Shown here one piece after another: positions 51,163-62,098 of a DNA stretch of 64,000 bases. Location of the stretch: NCBI GenBank assembly GCA_963970005.1, contig CAXAMN010028917.1:473015-537014 (forward strand), given 5' to 3'. The position numbers were made by a program, and so were the translations under genes. The DNA comes from Durusdinium trenchii. Lineage: Eukaryota > Sar > Dinophyceae > Suessiales > Symbiodiniaceae. The stretch's first letter is position 1. Each line of letters opens with the position of its first letter. A model generated the notes under the pieces. It saw only the letters and a list, made by a program, of their open reading frames with translations. It searched no databases and had not been told where the DNA came from.

Positions 51163-51810
51163 CTGAAACTCTACGGTTTCACTGCTTCAAGCTCGGGAAT
51201 TTCATCGCCAAGAAAAGGACTCGGAGACAGTAGTGGGGGGGAGGGTGAGCATGACCATTAAGCGTTGTTTGATGACATAACTGAATCGAAGTAAAGAAAT
51301 CCATGAACTTCATTGACTCAACCTCAGTTTGCTGAACTTGTCCAGTGCCATGCGAAGTTTGCACATAAAAGAGTAAATGCCCTTGAACTTCAATGAATTT
51401 CCCAGCGCCATTCGAAGTTTGCAAATGGAACAGTAAAAAGGAAATCCTTGAGTTTCAATGAATTCATTGCCTCGACCCCGATTTGCTGCATTGTTCCAGC
51501 AAATGAAAGCCTTGAGCTTTTCATTGGTTTCACGGCCTCGACCTCAATCTCCTGTATTTGTCCAGTGCCATTGCTGGTGGTGAGCTCGATTTGTATAAAC
51601 TCACACACATTTGAAGTATGCTCCTTTCCCGGTGCCATTCCCATAGCCATTCCTCATGTTCACTTCCTCTGGTAGAAAACTCCTTTGTTTGATCAAAAAA
51701 TGTTAAGTCTTTTAGAAGTAGAGCCTTGTTTGTTGGACTCTGCTGGCAAAAACAAATCAAATGAGGAATGGCTATGGGAATGGTGCTGGAATGGCATTGG
51801 GAAGGGCGCC
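51163..51810. repeat. dispersed repeat family, locus 2
   Basis: Shares ACCATTAAGCGTTGTTTGAT, TTCAAGCTCGGGAATTTCAT, GCCTCGACCTCAATCTCCTG and GAATGGCTATGGGAATGG blocks with 39505-40990 in a partly different order. It starts next to the LTR side of element 3. Non-coding. Confidence 0.78.
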
Positions 51811-52829
51811 TACCACTGCGATCTGGCGCTTGCTGTTGAGGTCCGGGGACCGGAACGATGAAGGAAGGAGGAGGAGAAGACTATCTGTAATAATCTAACA
51901 ACCCTCACCTGACAGGTGGGGATTTTGCCCTTGACGAAAGGCAATGTTTGCCTGGGTTGGTTGAAAGTGGGTAAAGTCATAGTATATAAAATAGAATTCG
52001 TGAGGCTGGCTGGATAAGTTGGCTGGGACACGCATCGCTGGCTGGAGCGTTACAGCCTGGGGACGTGTATACAGTTCGAGTATCTGGTCCATGGGGTCAT
52101 ATCATGTCATATCTGTAAGCTCTTCCGCATTGTGGGACCTTCTAGTGTTCATTCATATGGCTCAAGCAGAGGAGTCAGAAACCAACAGGGCTTATCAAGC
52201 GTTTTCTAGAGCCAATAGGCCACTAAGACCTTCAAAAATGTCATCTCTTGGCATCGCATCCCTGCCAAAGATGAGGAGACAGGTGGGCTGATTGTAAAGC
52301 CCTTGGCCAGCCATTGATTGATCCTGCCTTCAGATATTGCGACGCGGCATTGGCTGATATTTGTTTGTGTGCCTTCCTTGTAATGTGGTGGAAACGCTGC
52401 CTCTGAGGTGCAAACTCTGCTTGAATCTGGGCAGCGTGACTATAATGCCAAATTTGACTGAGCAACGTGTTGAAGAGGGACCTGATCTTTTCCCCTTGCG
52501 TTGCTTGACGAGGGGAGTGCAGGCTTGTGACTGCCCCGCTTGTGACTGATTATAAATAGGGCCTCAAGATGCAGTCCTTGTGCAGGAAATGCTCAGGTGA
52601 GCAGGTTCTTGACAGGACTGATTCCTACTACCGCACACCACCACCATGTGAAAGTAGATGTAACCCTGCAAACTGTCCTGTCCGTCACCACGGCTTCTGT
52701 CAACAAGCTCATTTGCGACGGGGTCTTTGGCCTGAGATGTATCTTCACCAGCCTGCGAGGGTTCATCAAGGCAATTTCGAAGAGAATGCCGCAACTGTCC
52801 AAAAAAATCGAGATGTATGAGTAGCAGCC
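51811..52829. other. no recognised gene
   Basis: Short open frames only, on both strands, without recognisable domains or repeats. I see nothing to annotate. Confidence 0.45.
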
Positions 52830-53570
52830 AATTACTAACGGTCTCTGAACAACTCAATCGAAAGCCTGTTCCCTCATCCTGCCTGGCTGTAGAAATGTAA
52901 ATCGTTCACATAGCCTCGGCGAACGGTTTGCTCTCCCTCCCGATCCCACCCGATGCTTTTGCATCGCCCCTCTGAAACTCCCAAGGCCATGGCTGCCATC
53001 ATCGCCCCCGAAGATGTAAAACCCATGTTTGCCCGAAGACGAAATGCCCCACACCGCAGTGTGGTAATACCGCGCTGTGGGCAGCGTGCCCGTGGGCGAC
53101 AGTGATGACCACGAGTTGCTGGCCTCCGGCTCGTGTGCGCCAGTTTTGAGGGGGGGTCTTGGGTCTTCCAAAAGCAAGTCCATCAAGAAATGCATTGGCG
53201 TGCTCAAAGATCAGTTTTTGCCGTATTATGAGGCAATCTTTCACTGTCCAACTTTGCCCTGGAGCCATCATGACATGTTTCTTTACCTAAGCCAAAGAAG
53301 CTTTCAATGTTTGTCACTTCATTGACGAACCCCCAGCTTACACTCTCCATTGTATTGTTCCATGTGCTAGACTCCATCTGCAGCTTTAGACTATATAGCC
53401 CATTTGCAGCTCTTCATTGAAGCCTCTGCAACCTTGAGAAATGTTGCAAGTCATTCTGAAAAAAAAAACTTATCATCGCCTTAAGTTCCCCCCAACTTCT
53501 TGGTTGCAACTACTATTCTTGCATTTACCTATAGGCAACACTGGCCGAGTTGTATGGGTATCCTGGACCA
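52830..53570 (-). pseudogene. Kelch-like repeat unit, copy 2, permuted
   Basis: 52854-53207 encodes on the minus strand SWSSLSPTGTLPTARYYHTA, GFYIFGGDDGS and a broken third part, one Kelch blade as at 34749-35003. Here the non-coding block shared with 34292-34720 lies to its right (53160-53560), whereas in copy 1 it lies to its left. Confidence 0.6.
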
Positions 53571-54940
53571 GCGGTTTGACTACAAGAAACAGCTTATAGT
53601 CTCTGGTAGATTTGAGCGTTTACAGTAGGAGCCAGCCATTCTACTGCACATGCACCTGGAATTCCCCTGGGTGTCTTTTGGGAGTGTTCTGGAATCATTT
53701 GTTGAGCGATTTTTGAATGATGTCTTTTTTGTGTTTGCTGTTGTGAAGCATTTGACTTCTCCTACATGAACTTGCTGTGTTCCATGAAGCTTTTGTTTTT
53801 TGCCATGCATGTGCAGTTGTTGAATACCCGCTGCCATGTTCAATGCTTTTGCTTGCCGGCCGCGCCACGTCCACCGCTGCTGAGCAATACCTTTGCGCCA
53901 CGGGTAGTTCCAACAGTTCCCATAGGCTGGCCTTCCAGGAAGCGTGCAGCAGAAAGCTTCCAATCCGATGAACCTCTACCACGATGCAGTGGAGGTGGGG
54001 ATGAGCAAATATCTGAACAGCACCTCTGCTTCCAGAAAGCGTTCCAGGAACACTTTCGCAAGGATTTGCCATTCACTGATTCTATGGATGAGTCTGAGTG
54101 GCAATACCTCAGATGAGGCCAGAACCCTTCTCTTTTTGTTGCATCTTTCACTCAACCCTTTTTGCTGTAGGACGGTGCGGAGCCTGAGCATGTCTTCAGC
54201 CACAGAGGCATGTGAGTTGACATTTCTAGGAGTCAGCCTGTGCGCTGTCTCTGTATGGCAAGCAGATGGTATGTGGATTCCCCAGCAGATGGCATCCGGC
54301 TAATTCAGCCGAAGAAGATGCCACGCCAACGTTGAAAAAGTTTGTCATGCATACATTTTGGCATTCACGCATGAGCTTTGAGTTTGCCAGGTTTGCATTT
54401 GTCCGTTTTCTTGTGCGTTTTTCTCTGTGGCGTGCCCAGGTGTCATGGCTGGGACGGATCTTCAAATACCGTGTTAGATGTCTGTTTTTGCATGTATGGG
54501 TCCATGGGATGGAAACGGCTGTCAACAGCGACTCCCAGTGCTCCAATTGAGAGTGTCAATCAGCTTCAATGAGTCTGAGTTGGATTGCTGCTCATTTGCA
54601 CTCATGTCAAGCGTGATTGTGTTTCCGCAGGCATTTGGTTTGAAAGACCTTGCTGACATGTCCACCAAGATCAAAGCAGGAAGGCTTGAGCAGGCCAATG
54701 AAGATCCAGATATCTTGAACACCTATGTCAAATGTTGGGACATGTTCCCTGAGTTGCGAGGGGCCCGGAACTCCATGATGTCTTTGTGGGGTATACGCTG
54801 TGTGAGCTAGGCATTTGTTTATATAAATATATATATATATGATTTTGCTGGCCGCCAAGCTGGTTTTTCGCTTGTGAAAGCCTGGTCGGACAAACAGTTT
54901 GAGCAAACGGGGGCCTGTGAAATGAAAGATGTAGAATTGA
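53571..54940. other. no recognised gene
   Basis: Plus-strand stretches such as FGLKDLADMSTKIKAGRLEQ (near 54640) look coding-like and may be an exon of an unidentified gene, but there is no domain. A short (TA)n run lies at 54823-54840. Confidence 0.4.
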
Positions 54941-54947
54941 ATGCTGA

Positions 54948-55608
54948 GGCCTGCTCACCGAAGTGAAATCTCATGATCGAAATGTCAGTATTTTTATAGA
55001 TGAACTGCATACAATCGTTGGTGCAGGGCAAGCTGAAGGGTCTATGGATGCTGCAAATATGTTGAAACCTATGCTTGCAAGAGGAGAGTTTGCATGCATA
55101 GGTGCAACTACAGAAGACGAATATAGGGAATATATTGAAAAAGATCAAGCTTTAGAAAGAAGATTTAGCGTTGTGTATGCTGATGAGCCAAGCGAAAGTC
55201 AAGCAGTAGCAATGATCAGAGGATTAAAAGAATGCTATGAGCTTCATCATAAGCTTCGTATTTCGATTGAAGCTATACAAGAATCTGAACGTCTTGCAAA
55301 AAGATATGTCACATCGCGATTTCTTCCAGATAGCGCAATAGATTTGATAGATGAAGCTGCTTCTATGAAGCAGTCCTCCTTAAGTTCCAAGCCACTTGAA
55401 TTGCGCAAAATAGAGGAAAAAATGTTAATTTCTGAAATGGAATTGGAAATTTGTGAGGACGAAAATCGGAAAAAAGAGCTTGTTAAGGAAGTTGAAGAAT
55501 TAAAGGATGCTGCGGAAACTCGGCAGAAAAAAAATGGGAATCTGAACGTGAGTTATCTGCTAAACTGCATTCTAAAAAAGAGAGGCTTGAGAAACTGAAA
55601 AATGATGC
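54948..55608 (+). pseudogene. ClpB/Hsp104-type AAA+ chaperone fragment
   Basis: About 220 codons from the middle of a ClpB disaggregase. It starts inside the first AAA+ domain at [19 protein letters not shown] (Walker B, IDELH), continues with [19 protein letters not shown] (sensor 1), ALERRFSVVYADEPS (arginine finger) and RFLPDSAIDLIDEAAS (sensor 2 region), and passes into the coiled-coil middle domain (KPLELRKIEEKM). Walker A and the second AAA+ domain are missing. A run of eight A near 55527 shifts the frame: one frame gives RQKKNGNLN, the other continues the coiled coil (KWESERELSAKLHSKKERLE) to about 55605. It is clearly more AT-rich than its neighbours. It may be an insertion of bacterial or organellar DNA, or an exon of a nuclear gene. 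Confidence 0.82.
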
Positions 55609-55639
55609 CTTTTTTTCAGGGTGTTCAGGTTCAGGTGTG

Positions 55640-56850
55640 CAAAAATTTGTAGTGTGCTTGCATGCGCCAGGTCGTTGTGGTGCCGCTCAAAGTGTTGTTG
55701 CGAAATGGAGTGCAATAAGGGCTTTTGGCTTTGCTGCCTGTGTTTCAAAATCTTCAAAATTCAAGCGCCTGCTCTGGGCAAGTGAAGGTGGCAAGAGCCA
55801 GAAAATCAAGTGGATGAGAAAACAACATTTGGGAAGTGAGTGAGAAACTCAGGGAGGAAGCAGTTCCAAACACGAATAGTCATGATGCAGAGCAATTGGA
55901 TGGAACTGACTGTTTGGAAAAAACAGGATTTGATTGGGATGCTTTGGAGAAAAAAGGCTTCAGGTTGCGATGCAAGTCCAATCGCAGAAAAATGGTGAGT
56001 GAAGGCCAGAGGATCAAGTGCAGTGGGTTGCTCATCCTAGCCCTTCTCTGTTGCACCGTTTGCCTGCCGTCTGGTGCTTAAGTACTGTCTTCGTGTTTGA
56101 GTAGCTTTGAAACTTGCTGGGCCCAGGTGTTCCGGCACACATCAACGCTCGATCATCTACCAGGCAATCATGGATACAAATCCATTGCAACGGAAAACTT
56201 GCTTGGCATCAGAACAGTGTTGCTTGCCCTTCTTGCAGCCAGCAGGGGTGTGAGGTTCTTGATAGAGCAACCTGAAGGGTCTGCCTTTGAGCTCTTGCCG
56301 CGTGGTGCTATGCAAACTGGTTCAGGCGTGGGTGGCCACTGAGTATGGATTGCATTTCAGCTCTTTTGCTGGCAGGTCTACTCCATCGGTCTGTGGCATG
56401 GCCTGCACCCCTTCTTCAAGACAACGCCAAAACGGCAAAAATGTTGGAGCAATGATCCTGAATTGTTGAAGCGGATAGCTGCCTGTGCTGGTGCACTCCC
56501 TTCAGGTTCCAAGTTCTCTTCCTTTCAAGGTGCGCCTCTTACAAAGCGGCGTCGTGGACCTGATGGCAAAATGATGTGGACAGGCACAAAGGAGCTTTGC
56601 TTGGACTCAGGGCTGTGTCGTGAAAGGACCTGTGAAGTAGCTTGTTGAATTTAAAAGAAAAATTGTGTTTGATCACTCAGGGCGTATACAGAGTGCTTTG
56701 GTTTTCACTTGGCAGAGCTCCTATGCCAAAGCTCCAAAAATGTGACGTGGAAGGACGTTGTTTGTTGTTCTTTTGCTCCTGTTTGTCATGCCTTAGAGGC
56801 ACCAATTGCTGTCATATGAGGCCATGCCAGAATTTCCTGTGGTGCCAGCT
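55640..56850 (+). pseudogene. broken multicopy-type gene, function unknown
   Basis: Plus-strand segments in different frames: NLLGIRTVLLALLAASRGVR followed by FLIEQPEGSAFELLPRG (56190-56320), a block around SNDPELLKRIAACAGALPSG (56455-56520) and TKRRRGPDGKMMWTGTKELC (56545-56600). The EQPxGS and GxkxxxGTKxL patterns resemble a protein I associate with many dinoflagellate gene copies, but I cannot name a function. Intron-like non-coding gaps separate the blocks. Confidence 0.4.
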
Positions 56851-56912
56851 GATGCAAATGCTTCAAATCTGATTTGGAATTACTTGAGGACCACGTATGG
56901 CAATGTATCCAA

Positions 56913-56937
56913 TATATCTATATATATATATATATCC
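56913..56937. repeat. (TA)n microsatellite
   Basis: Alternating TATATA with a TATC interruption, about 25 bases. Confidence 0.85.
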
Positions 56938-57211
56938 GCCGACCCCTGGCGGGGGGACGCGTCAGAGAACTTTGCTGCATCCGGGTTTAGATTGCAGCTC
57001 CGAGGACGCATTTTCAGTCGCTTGTGGGTGGAACCGGGCGCAGGTCCTTAGATTGGGAGCTCCTGGAGAACGGCTCAGAGTGGGAGCGCCTGGAGAACGG
57101 GTCAGGGAAGAGGAGAAGAAGAGATTTTCTCTGGAGCTCCATCCGGCCGTCAGAAAGCACGGCTTCTGGAAGAGGACTAGAAGAGGAGAAGAGGATTTTT
57201 ACTGCCGTCAA

Positions 57212-57432
57212 GAGACAGACAGACAGAGACAGAGACAGAGACAGAGACAGAGACAGAAAGAAAGAAAGACAGAAAGACAGAAAGAAAGAAAGAAAGAAAG
57301 AAAAGAGAGAAACAGACGGAGAGAGAGCGACAGAAACAAAAGGCGAGAGAGAGAGAGAGGGAAAGAGAGGGAGAAAGACATGGAGGGAAAGAGACCCTCA
57401 GCAAGCCAACAAGAAAGAGAGAGAGAGAGAGA
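57212..57432. repeat. purine microsatellite tract
   Basis: AGACAG hexamers pass into AAAG and AGAC tetramers and then GA dinucleotides, about 220 bases nearly free of pyrimidines other than C. It ends exactly where the element 4 LTR begins. Confidence 0.9.
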
Positions 57433-57630
57433 TGTCAAGATACAACCTTCTGTACAATTGTATGTTTACTCCATCGTAGTGTTCATGTACAATGACTTGG
57501 TGCTATACAATGCACCTTGGATCAAAGGCCTTGAGCCTAGCCTAGTTGAGCCTAAGGACAGTTGCCAAGAGGAAAACAATACAGAGGCGTGCACAAACAA
57601 ACGACAAACAAACAGCTGCTGAATTTTACA
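57433..57630 (+). repeat. element 4 5' LTR (inferred)
   Basis: The right edge is fixed by the adjoining primer-binding site; it ends TTTTACA. TGTCAAG at 57433, directly after the GA repeat, is the best start, giving 198 bp with TGT...ACA ends. There is no second copy to confirm it. Confidence 0.6.
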
Positions 57631-57642
57631 TGGTAGCGGAGC
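57631..57642 (+). other. primer-binding site, element 4
   Basis: TGGTAGCGGAGC directly after the LTR, identical to the other three elements. Confidence 0.88.
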
Positions 57643-57661
57643 AAGGATCCTGGTAACAACA

Positions 57662-57676
57662 ATCCAGGTGAGCTCC
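57662..57676 (+). promoter_or_regulatory. candidate splice donor in element 4 leader
   Basis: ATCCAG|GTGAGCTCC, exon ending at 57667. The leader GATCCTGG...CCAGGTGAGCTCC is nearly the same as in element 1, with a 5-base length difference between the blocks. An acceptor-like CTTGTACAG at 57742-57750, just before the gag ATG, could make a leader intron instead. Confidence 0.5.
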
Positions 57677-57762
57677 AATACAACAACAGGAACAAACACA
57701 CAAACACCGAGAACAGAGGACAAGCCTTGACCCTACAATAGGTAGCTTGTACAGCTGCAACA

Positions 57763-59004
57763 ATGGCAGCACAACCAGCAGCAGCTCAAGCTGGAGATGG
57801 CCTACCTCCAGTTCCAGAAGATGAGACAACAGCAAAAATAGCAAACATGAACAGATACAAACTCAAACCACCTTTCTTCAATGGAGACTACGGCACGTTC
57901 GAAGAATGGAAATACAAGTTCACAGCATACATGGGATTGCAAAACAACGATTACACAGAACTACTACAAGCAGCAGAACGAGGCACAGCAGAACTCACAG
58001 AGCTACAACTACGAGCAGTGGCATCAACAATCAAAGATGGTGAACGACATGTTCGCCTCAGCACTGATTTGAGGTACATCCTCATCAACACAACAACAGG
58101 AGCAGCAGCTACAGTCTGCAGACAATACCAACACACAATTGGCTTCGAGATGTACCGACAACTGTGCATCCGCTTCTCCATCCCATTGGGGACAAGGTCC
58201 ATAGGACACTTGACAAGATTGTTGAAACCAACATTTGACAAGAACAACTTTGAAGAATCATTTTCCACATGGGAATTTGAACTACAACGATTTGAGCGAG
58301 ACAATGGACAAACACTCCCAGACTCCGTGAAGATTGCCATATTGCTCAACGAGACATGTGGACCACTACAACAACATCTACAACTGCTTTCAGGACAAAG
58401 CCCAAACTATGCACGAGTCAAACAAACAATCATCGAGTACTACAGATCAACAACAGCGTTCAGCAAACTACAAGAACTACGATCACAATCGTCCAGCGTG
58501 GCGACAAGCTTCGGTGGAGGACAAGCGCCTATGGACATCGATGCAATCCACAAAGGAAAAGGAAAGTACAACAGTTACAAAGGAAAAGGCAAAGGAAAAG
58601 GAAAGAATAAAGGCAAAGGCTACGGAGGATACAACGGCTACGGATACAACAGTTACAACATCAACCACAAAGGAAAAGGAAAGTATGGAGGAAAAGGATT
58701 CAATAGCTACAACAACAGTCCGATCGGCTTCGGCAATCCATTCGGAAGAGCCAACAAAGGAAACAAAGGATTCAGCAAAGGATACAACAGAGGCAAAGGA
58801 AAGAACAAAGGAAAACAAGCGACAGATACATGCTACAGATGTGGAAGAACAGGACATTTTACCAAAGACTGCCGAGTGGCAATACACAACATTGGACAAG
58901 GAGAAAGCAATGACATTGAAGATACGACAGCGCAATGGTACGACGACTACTACAACAATGGATGGCACTTCCGCCAATCCCATCCACCGGCAACCACGAT
59001 ATGA
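57763..59004 (+). CDS. element 4 gag
   Basis: 413 aa, intact. Start ATG 57763 (MAAQPAAAQAGDGLPP). Residues 30-250 are an all-alpha copia gag region (FNGDYGTFEEWKYKFTAYMG, LLQLLSGQSPNYARVKQTII). Residues 265-355 are rich in Lys, Gly, Tyr and Asn. A complete CCHC zinc knuckle, CYRCGRTGHFTKDC, lies at about 358-371, unlike elements 1 and 2. The frame overlaps the protease frame by 70 bases in the -1 direction. Confidence 0.88.
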   Translation: MAAQPAAAQAGDGLPPVPEDETTAKIANMNRYKLKPPFFNGDYGTFEEWKYKFTAYMGLQNNDYTELLQAAERGTAELTELQLRAVASTIKDGERHVRLSTDLRYILINTTTGAAATVCRQYQHTIGFEMYRQLCIRFSIPLGTRSIGHLTRLLKPTFDKNNFEESFSTWEFELQRFERDNGQTLPDSVKIAILLNETCGPLQQHLQLLSGQSPNYARVKQTIIEYYRSTTAFSKLQELRSQSSSVATSFGGGQAPMDIDAIHKGKGKYNSYKGKGKGKGKNKGKGYGGYNGYGYNSYNINHKGKGKYGGKGFNSYNNSPIGFGNPFGRANKGNKGFSKGYNRGKGKNKGKQATDTCYRCGRTGHFTKDCRVAIHNIGQGESNDIEDTTAQWYDDYYNNGWHFRQSHPPATTI

Positions 59005-60092
59005 CACCAATCCATGTCATCGCCATGATCAGCGATGGCAATGACCACAATACAGACACCACAAGCAGCAGCGCCACAGACACTATACACATCATGATTG
59101 ACAGTGGAGCAGCCACACATGTCTGCCCACTATGGTTTGCAGACAACTATCCAGTGTACAAGATCGACCAAGCACAAAGCCCAAACCTCAGGACAGTGAC
59201 GAACAAGACAATACAATGCTATGGAGTATGATGGGTCTACATGCAATCAAGAGGACAACCAATTGTCATACCCTTCTATGTGTGCGACATCCATGACCCA
59301 ATCCTGTCAGTGACAAGACTGGCAGAACAAGGCTTTGACATCAGGTTCAATGACACTCCAACAATGCGCCACGACAAAGGATTCAATGTTCCCTTGATGC
59401 AGCAGCACAACCTCTACTACTTGCCAGCAACAATCATGAACCTGGGACAACACCAGCAACTACAGCTGAGACATACACAAAAGGGCATGATTGCAATGAT
59501 TGCCCCAACAACACTGACAAGACGTGGACCACAACAAGTTCTTGGAGGCAACAGTGACTATAGGAACTACAACAATGAAGGATACCTTGTACGGTATCAC
59601 CGGAACAAGAGGAAAGCTCTCTTTGTTCCTGGCGACAATTGCCCAGTACCACTGGAGACATTGAGCAACTACAGACGAACAATCATTCGACGAACAGACG
59701 GGAACAACGAAGACATTGTTGAACAATACCATGACATGAGCAAACATGAACAACGACGAGTGATACAAGGAGACACGTGGACAGGAGAAACATGGTTCAG
59801 AGTGAACAAGCCGCCAGCACAACCGGCACCTATAACAGCGAAGACAACAGAGCAGACAAAGAAAGCATCACAAGCAATACAGGCACGACATCAATCCACA
59901 ACGCTACGAATCCCGGAAAGAGACGGGACAACACAACAGGCAAGCAGAGAGCCACTATACAGACACGCAACGAAGAAACCAGCACCAACAACCACGGCAG
60001 TACCTGATCCATCCACAATGACACCGACAACAGACTACTGGATCAGAGAAGGACACTATTGCTTGGCCAATGTTTCCCTGGCTAGGATTTAA
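58935..60092 (+). pseudogene. element 4 protease and downstream segment
   Basis: Starts in a frame -1 to gag. IHIMIDSGAATHVCPLWFA near 59090 is the retropepsin active site (DSG). A TGA at 59229-59231 interrupts the domain; reading resumes in the same frame (QPIVIPFYVCDIHDPILSV, MRHDKGFNVPL) to 60092. The tail ends at TDYWIREGHYC, a segment normally followed by integrase. CGA to TGA would explain the stop. No canonical slippery heptamer is visible in the gag overlap. Confidence 0.75.
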
Positions 60093-60890
60093 ATCTCAGC
60101 GGCCAAATTATGGAGCTCATCAGACCGCCAGGGTTGGAAGCAAATGTTCAAAACCTGTTAGGGGCCTGCTGCTACTGGTCGCTCCAGGGCAAGACACCTT
60201 GTGTGTTTTAAACCGGGTCATTCTGGAGGGCCGTCTTGGATGTGAAACAGACTACAGCAGACCACTTATATTTCCACCGCCCAACCCTACGCCAATGACT
60301 TTTAGCGCTCTTCCGGCGCTCTTGCGGCGCTCTTGCAGCACGCTTGCCACCAGCGCTCTGGCGGCTCTGCGCCTGACAAGTGTCCGACGTATGGGAACGC
60401 AACGCCCACACAATCACCTTCGTTTCGCCCGCTCCCTGAAACCGCCTGTGTGTGTGGCCACCTGCTTATAGGCATATGGCGGGGCCCCACGCCCCAAACA
60501 GGATTAAGTACATTCAATCTGCAAAAAAACAGCTGCGGAGTAGATGGAGGGGTTCCTTTCCAACAACACGAATTGGGATAAGGAAACGGCGTGGATTTGG
60601 ATTTTCCTTACTCTTCAAGCTCAAGGGGACTGTGTAGCTTAAAATTGAACGCCGCACCATAGCTAAGCCACAGCAAGGTTCAGGAAAGACCCGCCGAGCG
60701 GAACGAGAGGAACCTGACAATGAGAGAGATAAGTCTAAAACGCTTGTTTCAGGGAATGTGGCCGGTAGCCCTATAATCTGACCCTGTTGCACCTTGGGAA
60801 ATTCGAAAGACACCCCCGGCCCAAGATGTCTTGGACCAGGTGCACACGACGCAAAGAAGAACTTTCCCTGCTCCGCACGCAGCTTGTGAA
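60093..60890. other. no recognised gene
   Basis: Contains three tandem GCGCTCTTGCGG-like units at 60305-60340. No supported coding region. Confidence 0.45.
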
Positions 60891-60891
60891 A

Positions 60892-62098
60892 CTAGTCGAC
60901 GTCAGAGGTTTCGTTTTCTACCTCCACGTCGTCTTCCACGTGCTCATCGCGGGGTCCCCGGCGCAGGTACAATGCTGACCGGGCGATAACCCACCGCAAG
61001 ATCTTCATGGCCTCACAGCAACAGAACTGTGCTGCCTCCAGTGATTGAGTTGCCTCGTCCCGGACGGTTCGAAGAAAGGCTTTCTCTTGTTCACTGGAGG
61101 CTGCCGTGATCTTGCGGTTGAATTCCCCACGGAAAGCAGTGGCGAATTGCTTGAGGAGCTCATTGAAGAGGTCGCTGGAGTCTTGTGAGTTGGTGGTCAA
61201 GAGGAGCCTCTGGGGCAACCTCTTCCAGACCCACAAGAACGCACGAGCTCCACTGCCGCACTCCGAGAAATTTGGAGTTGTCAGCGGCGATGCCTTAAAA
61301 TTAGTGAGGATGCGGTATGTGTTTTTGGCCACAAACGGCCCCGCACCTCGCTGCTTTCGCAGCTCCTTCATCACCTCCCTTTTGTCGCGGAGCTCATTCT
61401 TCTCGGACTTGAGGTTGACACGCCGGGGGCGCGGCGAGATCAAGAACACATAGGAATTGCTCTCGCGACATGGGCCGGGCCTGGTGGCCATGCCTCTTCT
61501 GAGGGTTGAACCCATCAGAGAAGAAGTCTGCCGCCGAGTGGTCAGGATTCGCGGCAGACATGGCATCCCAGGCATTGGTCAAGATGTCCAGTACAGTCGA
61601 TCCACCAGGCCCGTTGCTTGCCAAATGCTCTAAGAACCGGCGGCCCGTGCAGCGGCCCATGAGGTAGCTCACCAAATACATGTTTTTCTTGGTGAGATGA
61701 CCACGCACTTGGCGCACAAGGTCTGTGCAGTAGTCAGTCAGCTCCCAGTTCAACTTCATTGTGGCTACCACGTCCTGCACGGTGAGCTGGGGCTTGGACT
61801 TGTACAGCTCTTCTTCCCTGGTAGTGGGGAACACGAAGTCGAACTGGACTGCCTTCTGTAAGTACTTTCGCAGCCAAGGCTGTCGTGAACCGCCGTGATT
61901 GGCCTTGTCCAGCGTGCGCCGAACAATGAAGATGTCCGTGAGCATGGGAAGCAAGCCATCCCCGGCTATCTGCCAGGTCTCATAAGTTGGGGCCATGCCG
62001 ATAACAACAATGCGCCAAGGCGCCGAAAACACACCCTTTGAACAACAACCTTGCAGGTGGCACGCAACCCAGTTCTTTGACTGCAAGCGACCCAACAA
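60892..62098 (-). CDS. uncharacterised protein in two frames
   Basis: Two long frames with coding character: 62098-61394 (234 aa, WRIVVIGMAPTYETWQIAGD, RRTLDKANHGGSRQPWLRKY) and 61575-60892 (227 aa, NSYVFLISPRPRRVNLKSEK, then LWVWKRLPQRLLLTTNS and an acidic C-terminus). They overlap by 182 bases and are offset by one base, so either a frameshift or an intron joins them, probably near 61500. I recognise no domain. Codon use is GC-rich, unlike the retroelements nearby, and the gene could be a host gene. Confidence 0.5.

Larger units (their letters stand above)
57433..60092 (+). mobile_element. copia element 4, 5' part only
   Basis: Plus-strand copia remnant: LTR (57433-57630), primer-binding site, leader with splice donor, gag (57763-59004), protease and a following segment (to 60092). 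Integrase, RT, RNase H and the 3' LTR are absent; the sequence beyond about 60090 shows no retroelement similarity. It is therefore truncated on the 3' side. Confidence 0.8.

Noticed and set aside
56897-57622. 241-codon frame rich in Arg, Glu and Lys
   Set aside because: It is the translation of the purine microsatellite and the element 4 LTR.
58935-59004. Programmed -1 frameshift between gag and protease of element 4
   Set aside because: No XXXYYYZ slippery heptamer is visible in the 70-base overlap; a simple indel is as likely.
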